Origin: Microcoleus asticus IPMA8
Lineage (GTDB): Bacteria > Cyanobacteriota > Cyanobacteriia > Cyanobacteriales > Microcoleaceae
Length of the DNA: 64,000 nt
Assembly (NCBI RefSeq): GCF_013179805.1
Contig: NZ_SRRZ01000002.1
Location: forward strand, 1 to 64,000
Direction of reading: 5' to 3'
Position 1 is the first letter of the stretch; each line of letters opens with the position of its first letter. Below are positions 32,646 through 52,479 of the stretch, in pieces. A program made the translations under genes and the position numbers. Below the pieces are notes generated by a model, which was not told where the DNA came from, searched no databases, and worked only from the letters and a program-made list of their open reading frames with translations.

Positions 32646-35600
32646 TAATCAAGATATACTCTAAGTTGTTCAGCCATAACCTGAACATGAGGGGGATAAT
32701 TCATAGTAATATGATTTCCCGGCACTTCTCGAACCTCTACTCCTCCAGTAGCAACCTCAATCCAAGGTAATTCTGGATTTTTGGCATTAACTTCATTTTG
32801 TTCGGTAGCACGGAAAAATATAATTCGACCTCCATAAGTTTGAGGGATGTAATTTAGCATCGATTGGGCGTGTACTTTAAAAAGATGAAGAAACTGGCGA
32901 ATCTGAGGTAAACCAAAATCGGGAGGCACTACCCTATTAGCGATCTTTACCTGCTCCAAAAAGTAGAGAAGTTGCTCATCTGGAGCAAGTTTTTGAAGGA
33001 CATCCATAGAAAGAGACAGATTGAAACCAACGCCTAGTAAATACAGCAAAATTGCTGTATCATCTTCAGTTTCTAAAACTGGCATTTGGCCTGGACCAGG
33101 AGTATCTATTAAAGTTAGCAGTGCTATCTTTTCACCTTGGGCATGGAGTTGCTGTGCCATCTCAAAAGCAACAGTGCCTCCAAAGGAAGAACCACCCAAA
33201 AAATAGGGACCTTCAGGTTGTTGAACTCGCACTGCTTCAATATAGCGAGCAGCCATTTCCTCAACTTTAGTAAAGGACTCAGTTTCCCCATCTGAGACGT
33301 GCGCTTGTATTCCAAATACAGGCCGATCAGAACCTAGATAACGTGCTAAATCCCGATAAATGTAAACGTGACCGCCTACCGGATGAACTAAGAACAAAGG
33401 TTGTTTAAAACTACCGCGCTGAATTTCTACTAACAAAGATTCAGAAGCTGGCTGGAGTGGCTGGTTAGTATTATCAGATAAGTCGGAATTGTCTTTAATT
33501 AATGCAGCCAAAGCTGCAACAGTCGATGATTGCAATAGGCTATGGGGAGACAAGGATTTTTGCAGTGTTTCGTTTAATTTAGTTATTAGTTGAACGGCTA
33601 ATAAGGAGTCTCCGCCTAAATCAAAAAAATCATCATGAATCCCAACTTGCTCGATACCGAGAAATTCTTGCCAGATACTAGCAATAGTTTGCTCAATTTC
33701 TTCTCTAGGAGCAATATAGGTATTGTCTAAATTCGGTCTAGAGTGGTGTGGTGTTGAATCGACTGTTTGGGAATTTTCATCTGGTAAAGATGCAATTTTA
33801 ATCGGTTGCTCGATTCCTGGTGCTTCAATCCAATAACGTTGGCGCTCAAACGGATAGGTCGGCAATGGGAGACGATAACGCTGCTCATCAGCATAAAATT
33901 TAGACCAATCTATTTGTACTCCTCCTAACCAGAGTTTACCCAATGTAGTAAGTAAGAAAGCTAAATCTGAATTTTGGTCTTGTGGATGGCGCAATGAAGA
34001 AAGTACAATCTGCTCAGCCACCTTATGAGGATGCTGTTTTGCAAGCGTGTTCAACGTCCGTCCGGGCCCCACTTCTAGCAATATTTGATTCTGGTCTTTT
34101 AATAGCTGTTGTAACCCATCTGCAAATCGTACTGTTTGGCGCAGATGTTGAGCATAATAATTCGGATTTGTTGCCTCAGTTGCTGTAATCCAATTACCCG
34201 TTACATTGGAGATGTAGGGGATTTTAGGCGAGTTCAGCTTAACTTTTTTCACCTGTTGGGTGAATGGTTCTAAAATTGGCTCCATCATCTGTGAATGGAA
34301 GGCATGAGAAGTGTGCAATCGGCGACACTCTACACCTTTTGCGAGTAGTTCTTGTGCCAATTCATCTACGGCATCACTAGCACCTGAAACCACGCTCATA
34401 GATGCTCCATTAATCACAGCTAAATCGAGTTTATTGCCCAAAAATGCTTGCACTTGCTGTTCTGGAAGTGGAACTGCAAGCATGGAACCACTCGGCAGTT
34501 GTTGCATTAATTTACCTCGTGCAGCTACCAAGGACAAGCCATCTTCCAAGGAAAAAACACCCGCCAAACAAGCAGCTACATATTCACCAATGCTATGACC
34601 AATCATCGCTTTGGGATGCACTCCCCAAGACATCCACAATTTAGCTAAAGCGTACTCGATCGCAAACAGTGCTGGTTGTGTAATCGCAGTCTGTTTTAGT
34701 TGGTTTGTAGCTGCTTCTGCTTGTGATTCACTTGGATAAAGTACGTCGCGCAGATCAATTTCCAAGTGAGGTTTAAGAATTTCCGAACATAGCTCGATTT
34801 GTTCGCGAAATGTTGGTTCAACTTGGTAGAGTTCCAAGCTCATATTGATGTACTGCGAACCCTGTCCTGAAAACATAAATACGACAGGTCGATCTTTAGA
34901 CTCTTGGAAGCTAGTAAAAACTCGTTTTGCATCGAGAGTGTCGAGGGTAGTAATACCCTCTTCAATGTCATTACAAACTACTATGCGTCTATGGCTGAAA
35001 GCTCTTCTACCAACTTGAAGCGTATAAGCAACATCAGCAAGATTTTCATCTGGATGTTGCTTTAAATGTTCGCTCAAATTTACCGTTGCAGTATCAAGTG
35101 CAGAGCTAGTTTTTGCCGATAAAACCAACAGTTGTGATGGTCTAGATTCTCCAGATTTTTCGACAGTAGGCGCTTCTTCTAGTACCACATGAGCATTAGT
35201 TCCACCGATGCCAAAAGAACTAACTCCAGCACGACGGGGAGTTTTACCTGCTTTCCATTCGGAAAGCTTAGTATTGACATAAAAAGGACTGTTTACAAAA
35301 TCAATCTTGGGATTAGGCTGTTCAAAATGCAAGCTAGGCGGTATTAACTTGTGTTTGAGAGCTTGGACAGTTTTGATTAAGCCAGTGACACCAGCAGCAA
35401 TATCCAAATGTCCGATATTGGATTTGGCAGAACCGATCGCACAGAAGCCTTTTTTCTTAGTTTCGAGTGAGAAAGCTTGCGTCAGCGCCGCAATTTCGAT
35501 AGGATCTCCCAGGGGTGTTCCGGTTCCGTGAGCTTCTATATAGCTGACGGTTTCAGGGGGAATTTCTGCGAGCGCCAGAGCATCTGCGATCGCCTGCGCC

Positions 35601-36479
35601 TGACCATCTATACTGGGAGCTGTATAGCCAATTTTAAAAGCACCATCATTATTGAGCGCAGAACCTTTAATCACCGCATGAATATAATCTCCATCCGCGA
35701 TCGCCTCCTCTAATCTTTTCAAAACCACAATTCCCACACCGCTACCGCTAACAGTTCCCTGTGCCTTAGCATCAAAGGCTCTACAGTGTCCGTCTGGTGA
35801 AAGAATCATTCCCTCTTTATAAAAATATCCTGCCTTTTGGGTAACGCCTATAGAAACCCCACCAGCCAAAGCCATATCGCATTGGTAATTCAGCAAGCTT
35901 TGGCAAGCCATGCTAATAGCAACCAATGAAGTAGAACAGGCTGTTTGGACAGTAATACTCGGTCCTTTAAAGTTTAATTTGTAAGAAACGCGAGTTGACA
36001 TAAAATCTTTTTCATTGGCGATCGCAAGTTGGAAATCTCCAACCGATTCTCTAAGTTGGTGATTAGGATAAAGGTTATTCAAAAAATAAGTATTGAAACT
36101 CCCTGCGCCTGCGTAAACCCCTATCGAACCTTCGTAAGTTTCCGAGTTATAGCCAGAACTTTCTAGAGCCTGCCAAGCCGACTCCAAGAAAAAGCGGTGT
36201 TGTGGATCTGTGATTTCAGCTTCTCTAGGATTAAACCCAAAGAATGAAGCATCAAATAACTCAATATCTTCTAGTACGCCTCTTGCTTTTACATAGCGGG
36301 GGTCACGCACCACTGATTGGTCAATACCTAAAGATTCTAGTTCTTGTTCGGAGAAGAAAGAAATAGATTCTACACCATCACGTAGATTTTCCCAAAAATC
36401 ATCCACATTTTTAGCACCAGGAAAACGACCTGCCATGCCGATGATAGCGATACCTTCTATAGAGTTGGTAGTCTCAGAG

Positions 36480-36487
<8 letters not shown>
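32645..36487 (-). CDS. Type I polyketide synthase, KS-AT-ACP-TE
   Basis: About 1280 residues from the ATG at 36487, which overlaps the NRPS2 stop by 8 bases. KS (about 10-430): Cys184 in QTACSTSL, His320 in EAHGTGTPLGDP, His360 in SNIGHL. AT (about 540-850): GHSIGEY and HAFH, the latter indicating malonyl-CoA. ACP (about 935-1005): phosphopantetheine Ser in GGDSLL. TE (about 1030-1278): GGSSFGG with a C-terminal NHITMNYPP. There are no KR, DH or ER domains, so one malonate unit would be added leaving a beta-keto group, then released by the TE. The missing reduction fits methylation of an enol by the neighbouring O-methyltransferases. Full length and all active sites seen. Confidence 0.93.
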
Positions 36488-40274
<3,787 letters not shown>

Positions 40275-40389
40275 TTGCTTGCACCCTGTTTGATTAATTT
40301 CGTGTTTTACAAAAACTATCTGCTGTTATGCTGGCTCGTTCCTTTATAAGAATTCACCCGCAGCACTTTGCCTTGTGAACAACTGCTTT

Positions 40390-41424
40390 TTAAGCGCGTT
40401 TCGCCTCGATCCCACTTATTGGCCCTTTCGTTTCTATTTTATTAGTCACTTTGAATCCCGATGATGAAAGTAAATTATAAAATTCATCTTCTGTACGCAT
40501 AATAGTACCGCACATAGCGAGCAAATTTAGGCTGTTCACACCAATAAGTGGGGATATTTCGCCGGGAGGAAACATAAAATCAACAACCATCAACCTGTCT
40601 TGAGCTGTCATAGCTTGGTGACAGTTTTTAAGGATTTTAATCGCATCAGAATCATCCCAATTAAGGAGAACGCGAGAGAGTAAGTAAAGATCGCCACCAC
40701 CGGGAACCGAATCAAAAAAGTTGCCTCCCACGATTTGACATCTATCTTTAACTCCCGCCACTTCCAAAAACTGATTTGCACCGACAACAACGCCTTCTTG
40801 ATCGAACAAAATCGCTTGCATCTTGGGATTGTTATTAAGAATAAAAGCTGTTAATGTACCAATGTTCCCTCCCACATCTACAATTGTTATAACTTCTGAA
40901 AAATCGTAAGCTTCAAAAAGCGGCAGAATCCACTCCCTTGTCGTCTCCTTCATCCACTCATTGAAATTTACGGCCGTCTCAGAATTCTGCTTAAGGTAGC
41001 TATATACACTCATCTTGAAAGTCTTGTCAAATGAGGATTCTCCTGTCTTTACACCGTACAGTAAATTACCCCATGCCTGATACCCTTCATCACCATTTCC
41101 CAGAATTGTACCTCGTAAAGAATCTGAAGTACCAGTTAGTAAGTATTTACCCATAGAATTTAACTTAAACTCATCGTTTTTTTCCGCAGAAAAGATACCC
41201 ATGCTTACTAGCAGACGCATCAGGTGATAAAGACTACGAGAATTTACATTGGTAGCTTTGGCAAGTTCATCGGCAGTTTGAGAGCCGTTACTCAGAATAT
41301 CGGCAATTCCCAGTTTAGCCGCCACAAAAAGAGCCTGGGTTCTTTTATACCCATAGATTATTTCTAGTAGCGCTGACGATGAGCTTTCACCTTCAGGTTG
41401 GGCATTTTCTGTATATAAAGCCAT
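40390..41424 (-). CDS. O-methyltransferase (family 2), copy 2
   Basis: A 344-residue paralogue of the protein at 30779-31813, with the same N terminus (MALYTENAQPEGESSSSALL) and the same end (GFKVTNKIETKGPISGIEAK). The SAM motif is VDVGGNIGTL, one residue changed from GGGIG. It lies only 116 bases upstream of NRPS2, exactly where the missing half of the NRPS2 condensation domain would be expected. Substrate is not predictable; two paralogues suggest either two methylations or a recent duplication. It is followed upstream by a 0.6-kb scar. Confidence 0.85.
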   Translation of the reverse strand: MALYTENAQPEGESSSSALLEIIYGYKRTQALFVAAKLGIADILSNGSQTADELAKATNVNSRSLYHLMRLLVSMGIFSAEKNDEFKLNSMGKYLLTGTSDSLRGTILGNGDEGYQAWGNLLYGVKTGESSFDKTFKMSVYSYLKQNSETAVNFNEWMKETTREWILPLFEAYDFSEVITIVDVGGNIGTLTAFILNNNPKMQAILFDQEGVVVGANQFLEVAGVKDRCQIVGGNFFDSVPGGGDLYLLSRVLLNWDDSDAIKILKNCHQAMTAQDRLMVVDFMFPPGEISPLIGVNSLNLLAMCGTIMRTEDEFYNLLSSSGFKVTNKIETKGPISGIEAKRA

Positions 41425-41861
41425 CTGGTTTTCTCGAAAAGTTATCTGTCAGGATTCAGAGCAAGCGTGCGATCGCAATGGAATGGTTAATGAACCAGTA
41501 CCAGTGTTTTTAGAGTATCTAGTAGATTGGCAGCTTTTAGCACTTACACATTAAAAATGAAAGCAATGGGTCAAAGTTTTAGACTCCACATAAAACTTTG
41601 TTGCTTTGATGTATTTAAGCTAACTTCCAGATTTTTATTTTTGACACTCTCACCTTTCAAAGAAAGGCGATTCTCAGAATAATTACACGATACTCAGAGA
41701 GTTGTCAAGAGTTACTACAAACTTTTTTACCAATCAAAAATTTGTAGTTTAATATACATTAGATAGTTCCGACGAATGAACCAAAATCCGTAAGTGCGTA
41801 AGTTTGGTGGGTTTTAAGGGCAGTTGGGGGTTCAAAAGCGTAAGCTCCGAAAGAGCAAGGG
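41425..41861. other. Spacer upstream of the O-methyltransferase
   Basis: No gene is visible. AT-rich sequence near 41600-41770 could contain the promoter of the O-methyltransferase/NRPS2/PKS group. Confidence 0.4.
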
Positions 41862-42053
41862 TCAGCGATCCGGATCGGGTGCTCCCTCTTGTAAGCGGTG
41901 GTTGATGTCTTGGAGCGTATTGACTGCACTGCGATGCTAAATCGCTCCTCCCTTGGGTTGACCAGTAGAACCGGATGTGTAAATTACATAAGCTAAGTTA
42001 TCCGGTGTCACCCCACTTTATAGCGAGTGATACCTTCTATAGACTCGGGAGTT

Positions 42054-42067
<14 letters not shown>
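41862..42067 (-). pseudogene. Scar of a lost module: PKS start fused to an A-domain fragment
   Basis: Reading leftward from the ATG at 42067 the sequence gives MDNSETPESIEGIT, matching the first residues of the PKS at 36487 (MDNSETTNSIEGIA), then stops. In another frame it continues as VTPDNLAYVIYTSGSTGQPK (A-domain core A3), and after further frame changes AVNTLQDINHRLQEG, matching the NRPS1 A1 segment AVNTLIDINQRFEVG. It is therefore a fused, decayed remnant of a PKS and an A domain with the intervening sequence deleted. Confidence 0.85.
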
Positions 42068-47834
<5,767 letters not shown>

Positions 47835-48433
47835 TTTATTCTTCCCTTGATCGTGTAATACTGATTTTTTGCACCCTTGGCGTAACTATTGTTCTGCAAT
47901 ATCACGCCATACCCAAAACAATGAAATTCTTTAAGTAAATTTTTCTTAGATAGCGTCTGATAATCTAGTATAAACCCATAAAGTTAATAGCTGACATCGC
48001 TAATTTTTTGTTTTTATCATCTATTAATTTCTTATATCTGTTGAGAAAAGTCTTGCAGTGATCTCGGTCACTATTTCATCTCGATTACAGTTATGAAAAC
48101 TGGCTTTCTTGGTGTTCAGTATAACGGAATGGCACTAAGATAAGCTGCGATCGCATTGGTGAAAAGCTTTCAGCCGTCGAGAGCTTGGTCAAAAAACTAG
48201 GATAGCCCAAGGTTGAAATCAAGCAACGCTCTCATAAAGAGTATTCTGAGGCAGAATTCGGTACTTGCACTAAATTTTCTTCATATTGAAGCGACCAAAC
48301 TTTACCAAATCTTTTTGAAATATAAGTTACAGTAATGAAAAAAATGGGATACTATAGAAGAGCAATAAAAAAGAAATGTAAACTCTCAATTGATACTCGT
48401 AAAAATTACTATCCATTTTTGCGGATTAACAAT
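47835..48433. promoter_or_regulatory. Divergent promoter region between NRPS1 and hphA
   Basis: About 600 bases with no gene separate the start codons of NRPS1 (leftward) and hphA (rightward). The region is AT-rich, and no promoter boxes can be assigned with confidence. It must serve both transcription units and is the natural place for cluster control. Confidence 0.5.
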
Positions 48434-49618
48434 ATGTCTACACTTCCCTTAATCATTTCTGACGAAACCCTCCGGGATGGCGAACAGCAAGCTGGTCTTT
48501 TCTTCCCTTACGAAACTAAAAAAACTTTAGCTAAGCTCATCAGGCAAACTGGAGTCAATCAAATAGACATAATGCCAGCAGTTCACGAAACTGAAGAACA
48601 TTTACTAAAAACCTTGGTGGCAGAAGGTAATGGGAGCATTATGATGGCTGCCACAATGGTTGGCAAACAATTTATCGACCAGGCTTTAGCCTGCGGAGTA
48701 GAACGAATAATTCTCTTCTATGCCGTTTCAGACCGTCTTTTGCTTTTAAGAGATACAGAAGTTCGCAATTTAACAGCGCCCCCAGAGAAAATAGAGGATG
48801 ACAATCTCCCTAATGCACTTGTTCGCCGCGTCCGCCAGAATATGATTAATAAAGTTTTGGAAAATCTGCGTTACGCGACGAGTCCAGAAATTGGTTTAAA
48901 AGTAGAGTTTGCAGCCGAAGATGCCAGCCGCGCCGATTTTAACTTTTTAGTGGAGTGCATTCGCTCATTCCAACCTTACATCCAACACTTTGTCCTCTGC
49001 GACACAATGGGAATCCTCACTCCAGAGAAAACTTATGTATGGGTTCGCGACCTCTTAGAATTCACCGATAATGCTGCTTTGGGAGTGCATTTCCATAATG
49101 ACTTAGGCATGGCTCTCGAAAATACCCTTCAAGCTGTCATCGCGGGAGCTTCAATGATTTCCGGCACATTTCTAGGTATCGGCGAACGGGCAGGAAATAT
49201 CCCACTAGAGCAAGTTTTAAATGGGCTTAGATGGCGCTTTGGAATAGAAGTAGAGGGCATTGATTATGAAGCGCTAGCCCAAGTAACAAACTATCTAGAT
49301 TCTCTAGGAGCTCGACCCGCTCCCCCTTACTCTAAAGCTGCCTTTCGTCACGAAAGCGGCATTCATGTAAATGGCTTTTTACGCGACCCCGATAGCTACC
49401 ACGTCTTTCCTCACGCCTCACCGGAAATTTGGTTTGGGAAATGCAGTGGAGCCAGCAATTTCCAGTACCTTTTCGAGAAGCAATTAAACCAACCTTTCTC
49501 GCCTCAAGAATATAACCGAATGCGAGATAAAATTAAATCTTTTTCCATTCAAGAGGAGCGTTGTTTTTCGCCTGAAGAAATAGTCGAGCTATTCAAGCAA
49601 GGATTTTTTAATGAATGA
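48434..49618 (+). CDS. hphA: HphA-like benzylmalate synthase (2-isopropylmalate/homocitrate synthase family)
   Basis: About 394 residues from ATG 48434 (MSTLPLIISDETLRDGEQQA); an in-frame ATG at 48335 would add 33 basic residues not typical of the family. The DETLRDGEQQ metal/substrate motif, HFHNDLGMALEN and GIGERAGNIPLEQV are those of the DRE-TIM metallolyase family. In Nostoc punctiforme, HphA condenses acetyl-CoA with phenylpyruvate to 2-benzylmalate, the first step to homophenylalanine. Supported mainly by the fused hphCD downstream and the adjacent NRPS. Confidence 0.78.
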   Translation: MSTLPLIISDETLRDGEQQAGLFFPYETKKTLAKLIRQTGVNQIDIMPAVHETEEHLLKTLVAEGNGSIMMAATMVGKQFIDQALACGVERIILFYAVSDRLLLLRDTEVRNLTAPPEKIEDDNLPNALVRRVRQNMINKVLENLRYATSPEIGLKVEFAAEDASRADFNFLVECIRSFQPYIQHFVLCDTMGILTPEKTYVWVRDLLEFTDNAALGVHFHNDLGMALENTLQAVIAGASMISGTFLGIGERAGNIPLEQVLNGLRWRFGIEVEGIDYEALAQVTNYLDSLGARPAPPYSKAAFRHESGIHVNGFLRDPDSYHVFPHASPEIWFGKCSGASNFQYLFEKQLNQPFSPQEYNRMRDKIKSFSIQEERCFSPEEIVELFKQGFFNE

Positions 49619-50672
49619 GCTATATCGCGTGGTAGTTCTCCCCGGCGAAGGAATTGGGCCAGAAGTAGTAGACGCTTCCTTAAAAGTTCTCCAGCATTTA
49701 GCACAACTAGAAGGGTTTTCTCTAGTTATAAATTATGCCTTAATCGGACAACCCGCCTTCGAGGAATTTGGAAAATTTTTCCCCGCACAAACGGCACAAA
49801 TATGTGAAGAGTCTGATGGGATTTTGTTCGGAGCAGTGACGAAGGGTGGTATTCTCGAACTCCGCCAACACTTTGACTTCTTTATCAACCTTCGCCCTGT
49901 GTGTCCCTTTGAAACTTTATTGAATAAATCTAGCCTCCAGCCCCAAAAGATTCAAGGACTCGATATATTGTTTGTGAGGGAATTGGTAAGCGGAATATAT
50001 TTTGGCCCATCGGGACGAGAGCAAGACGATAATGGCTGTTATGGCTATCACACAATGAAATACTACGATTGGCAAATTGGCCGCATTGCTAGAGTCGCTC
50101 TCAAAAAGGCTAAAGAGCGCCGAGGGTTGCTCACCGTTGCCCACAAGGAAAATGCTCTCCCACAAATACCTTGGAGCTGTTTAGTGCAGGAGGAAGCCAA
50201 GCATTTCCCTGATGTTGTAGTGGAACCTATGTTAGTAGATAACTTAGCTATGCAACTGGTACGGGAGCCGAAGCGATTTGATGTTATTCTAGCTGGAAAT
50301 CTATTTGGGGATATTCTCAGCGATATAGGAGGGGCATTAGTAGGTTCCATAGGCTTATTACCCTCTGCTAGTATTAACGAGCGAGGATTCGGTCTTTATG
50401 AGGCTATACACGGTACAGCACAAGATATTGCTGGGATGGGTATTGCTAATCCTTTAGGAACGATGGGAGCAGTTGTATTAATGCTCCAGCAGTGGGGAGA
50501 AACTCATGCTGCTACTCGCTTAATTCAAGCTATGAAAGGAGTTTTAGCTTTGGGCTACCGCACGGCTGACTTAGCTCCCCAAGGTCAAGAAACCTTGGTG
50601 AACACAAAAACTTTAACTGAGCTTATAATTCAACAACTCTCTGAACTAGCTTTGGCAAATAAGGAGGAATAA
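49611..50672 (+). CDS. hphB: HphB-like 3-benzylmalate dehydrogenase (isopropylmalate dehydrogenase family)
   Basis: A 353-residue NAD-dependent beta-decarboxylating dehydrogenase: VVLPGEGIGPEVVDASL at the N terminus, FVRELVSGIYFG, the YDWQIGRIARVAL helix with HKENALPQ, DNLAMQLVREPKRFDVI, NLFGDILSDIGGALVGS and AIHGTAQDIAGMGIANPLG. It would oxidise and decarboxylate 3-benzylmalate to the 2-oxo precursor of homophenylalanine. Its ATG overlaps the hphA stop by 8 bases. Leucine-pathway leuB is the close alternative. Confidence 0.78.
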   Translation: MNELYRVVVLPGEGIGPEVVDASLKVLQHLAQLEGFSLVINYALIGQPAFEEFGKFFPAQTAQICEESDGILFGAVTKGGILELRQHFDFFINLRPVCPFETLLNKSSLQPQKIQGLDILFVRELVSGIYFGPSGREQDDNGCYGYHTMKYYDWQIGRIARVALKKAKERRGLLTVAHKENALPQIPWSCLVQEEAKHFPDVVVEPMLVDNLAMQLVREPKRFDVILAGNLFGDILSDIGGALVGSIGLLPSASINERGFGLYEAIHGTAQDIAGMGIANPLGTMGAVVLMLQQWGETHAATRLIQAMKGVLALGYRTADLAPQGQETLVNTKTLTELIIQQLSELALANKEE

Positions 50673-50677
50673 AACTT

Positions 50678-52423
50678 ATGAAAACTGAACCAAAAGTGTT
50701 GATTCTTGAGGATGATATTAATACAGACGATATTATACCAGCTAAACGGTGTACTACTGCCGATCCCGAGTATTTAAAACAGTATGCTTTTGAACATCTA
50801 ATCGGTGAAGGCACTCTTCTGGGCTATGACGAAATTGAAGCCGGACACAATTTCGGCTGCGGTTCAAGTCGGGAACACGCCCCTATTGCTATTAAAGCTG
50901 CTGGTATTAAAAAAGTCAGCGCCCACTCTTTTGCGGAGATATTCTACCGCAATAGTATCAATATTGGTCTGGTTTTAGAAATTTATTCCCAACCTCAAAA
51001 TCATCCAGTAGTTGAAGCTATTGTGAGGGCAGGTGGTTTAATTCCTTTTAACCAAAAGCGACAAAAAGGTCAAATTTCTATTCCTAAAAGTATAACTTCT
51101 GCTAGGGCAATGACTATGGCAGAAAAACTTTTGGCACGCGCTTCTGGAAATGATTATGTACAGCCGGGTGAAACAGTTTTTGTTCAGGTCGATCTAGCGA
51201 TGTCTCACGATGCTGTAGCTGGACCAGTTGCTAAGGTTTTTTACGAGCATTTTGGGGAAGATGCCAAACTTTGGGATGTCAACCGGGTTGTTTTAGTAGC
51301 AGATCACTTTATCCAAGTTAACGATGTGCGAGTAGATCCTAAAGCTACCTTACTATATTCGGAAATGGTGCAGTTTGCGCGATCGCAAGGCTGCCATTTA
51401 TTAGATGTAGTTTCGCCTGGAGAAGCTGCGGGTATTTGTCACGTTTTGCTACCGGAAAAGGGTTTTATTCATCCAGGTACTATTGTGGCGGGGACGGACT
51501 CTCACACTTGCACTTATGGGGCTTTTGGATGTTTTTCCACTGGTGTGGGAACGACGGATATGGCAAATATTTTTGCAATGGGGGATATGTGGGTGCGGGT
51601 TCCTCCAACCCTACTTTTTAAACTTGAAGGAACTTCGATCAAATATATTACTGCTAAGGATATTATTCTGTTTATCCTTGGCAAAATTGGTTGTGACGGT
51701 GCTGCGGGTAAGGTGATGGAATTCCGAGGCAGTATTATCGATCAGATGCCAATGGAAGAACGCATGACTTTATCTAATATGGCGATCGAGTGCGGTGCGA
51801 TGTGTGGGTTAATTCCTCCTGATGCCACAACTCGCCAATATTTGCAAAGCTGTGGTCAAGATTCATTTGAGGAAGTTGTTAGTGACCTGGATGCTGATTA
51901 TGAAGATATCTATCAGTTTGATTTAAGCGATTTAGAACCACAGGTAGCTTGTCCTCCTAAACCAGACCAAGTAGTTGGAATTAGTGAGTTAGGAGAAGTG
52001 CCTATTACTAAGGCTTTTATTGGCTCTTGCACGGGGGGGAAACTTTTCGATCTGGCTCAAGCTGCTGAGGTACTTAAAGGCCGTCATGTAGCCTCTGGTG
52101 TAAGCCTTTTTATTGTGCCAGCTTCCTTACAGGTGCGGCAAAGGGCTGAAAATTTAGGGTATATGCAAATATTTGAAGCGGCGGGAGCTACAGTTCTCAA
52201 ATCAGGCTGTGGGGCTTGTATTAATGCTGGACTTGGAGTGTTAGGTAAGGAGGAGACGGGTGTTTATGCTACCAACCGGAATTTTAAAGGGCGAAGCGGC
52301 GATCCAACTGCGAAGAACTATTTAGCTTCTCCTCGCGTGGTAGCTATTTCGGCAGTTGAGGGGAAAATTAGCGCTCGACTCACTGAAGAGAAGGTAATCG
52401 CTAATAAGCTCTCGCTCATCTAA
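50678..52423 (+). CDS. hphCD: HphCD-like isomerase, fused small and large subunits (aconitase family)
   Basis: A 581-residue fusion. The small-subunit (LeuD-like) domain comes first: DDINTDDIIPAKRCTTADPE and GCGSSREHAPIAIK. The large (LeuC-like) domain follows: CHLLDVVSPGEAAGICHVLL, AGTDSHTCTYGAFGCFSTGV (first cluster Cys context), IGSCTGGKLFDL and ILKSGCGACINAGLGVL-type [4Fe-4S] Cys pair. The order small-then-large in one protein is the hallmark of HphCD of Nostoc; normal LeuC and LeuD are separate. It isomerises 2-benzylmalate to 3-benzylmalate. It starts 5 bases after hphB with AAGGAGG. Confidence 0.85.
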   Translation: MKTEPKVLILEDDINTDDIIPAKRCTTADPEYLKQYAFEHLIGEGTLLGYDEIEAGHNFGCGSSREHAPIAIKAAGIKKVSAHSFAEIFYRNSINIGLVLEIYSQPQNHPVVEAIVRAGGLIPFNQKRQKGQISIPKSITSARAMTMAEKLLARASGNDYVQPGETVFVQVDLAMSHDAVAGPVAKVFYEHFGEDAKLWDVNRVVLVADHFIQVNDVRVDPKATLLYSEMVQFARSQGCHLLDVVSPGEAAGICHVLLPEKGFIHPGTIVAGTDSHTCTYGAFGCFSTGVGTTDMANIFAMGDMWVRVPPTLLFKLEGTSIKYITAKDIILFILGKIGCDGAAGKVMEFRGSIIDQMPMEERMTLSNMAIECGAMCGLIPPDATTRQYLQSCGQDSFEEVVSDLDADYEDIYQFDLSDLEPQVACPPKPDQVVGISELGEVPITKAFIGSCTGGKLFDLAQAAEVLKGRHVASGVSLFIVPASLQVRQRAENLGYMQIFEAAGATVLKSGCGACINAGLGVLGKEETGVYATNRNFKGRSGDPTAKNYLASPRVVAISAVEGKISARLTEEKVIANKLSLI

Positions 52424-52479
52424 TTTTCCACCAAATCGCTCTAGACTATACCAGGGTTTTAGCTTCCACATTATACAAG

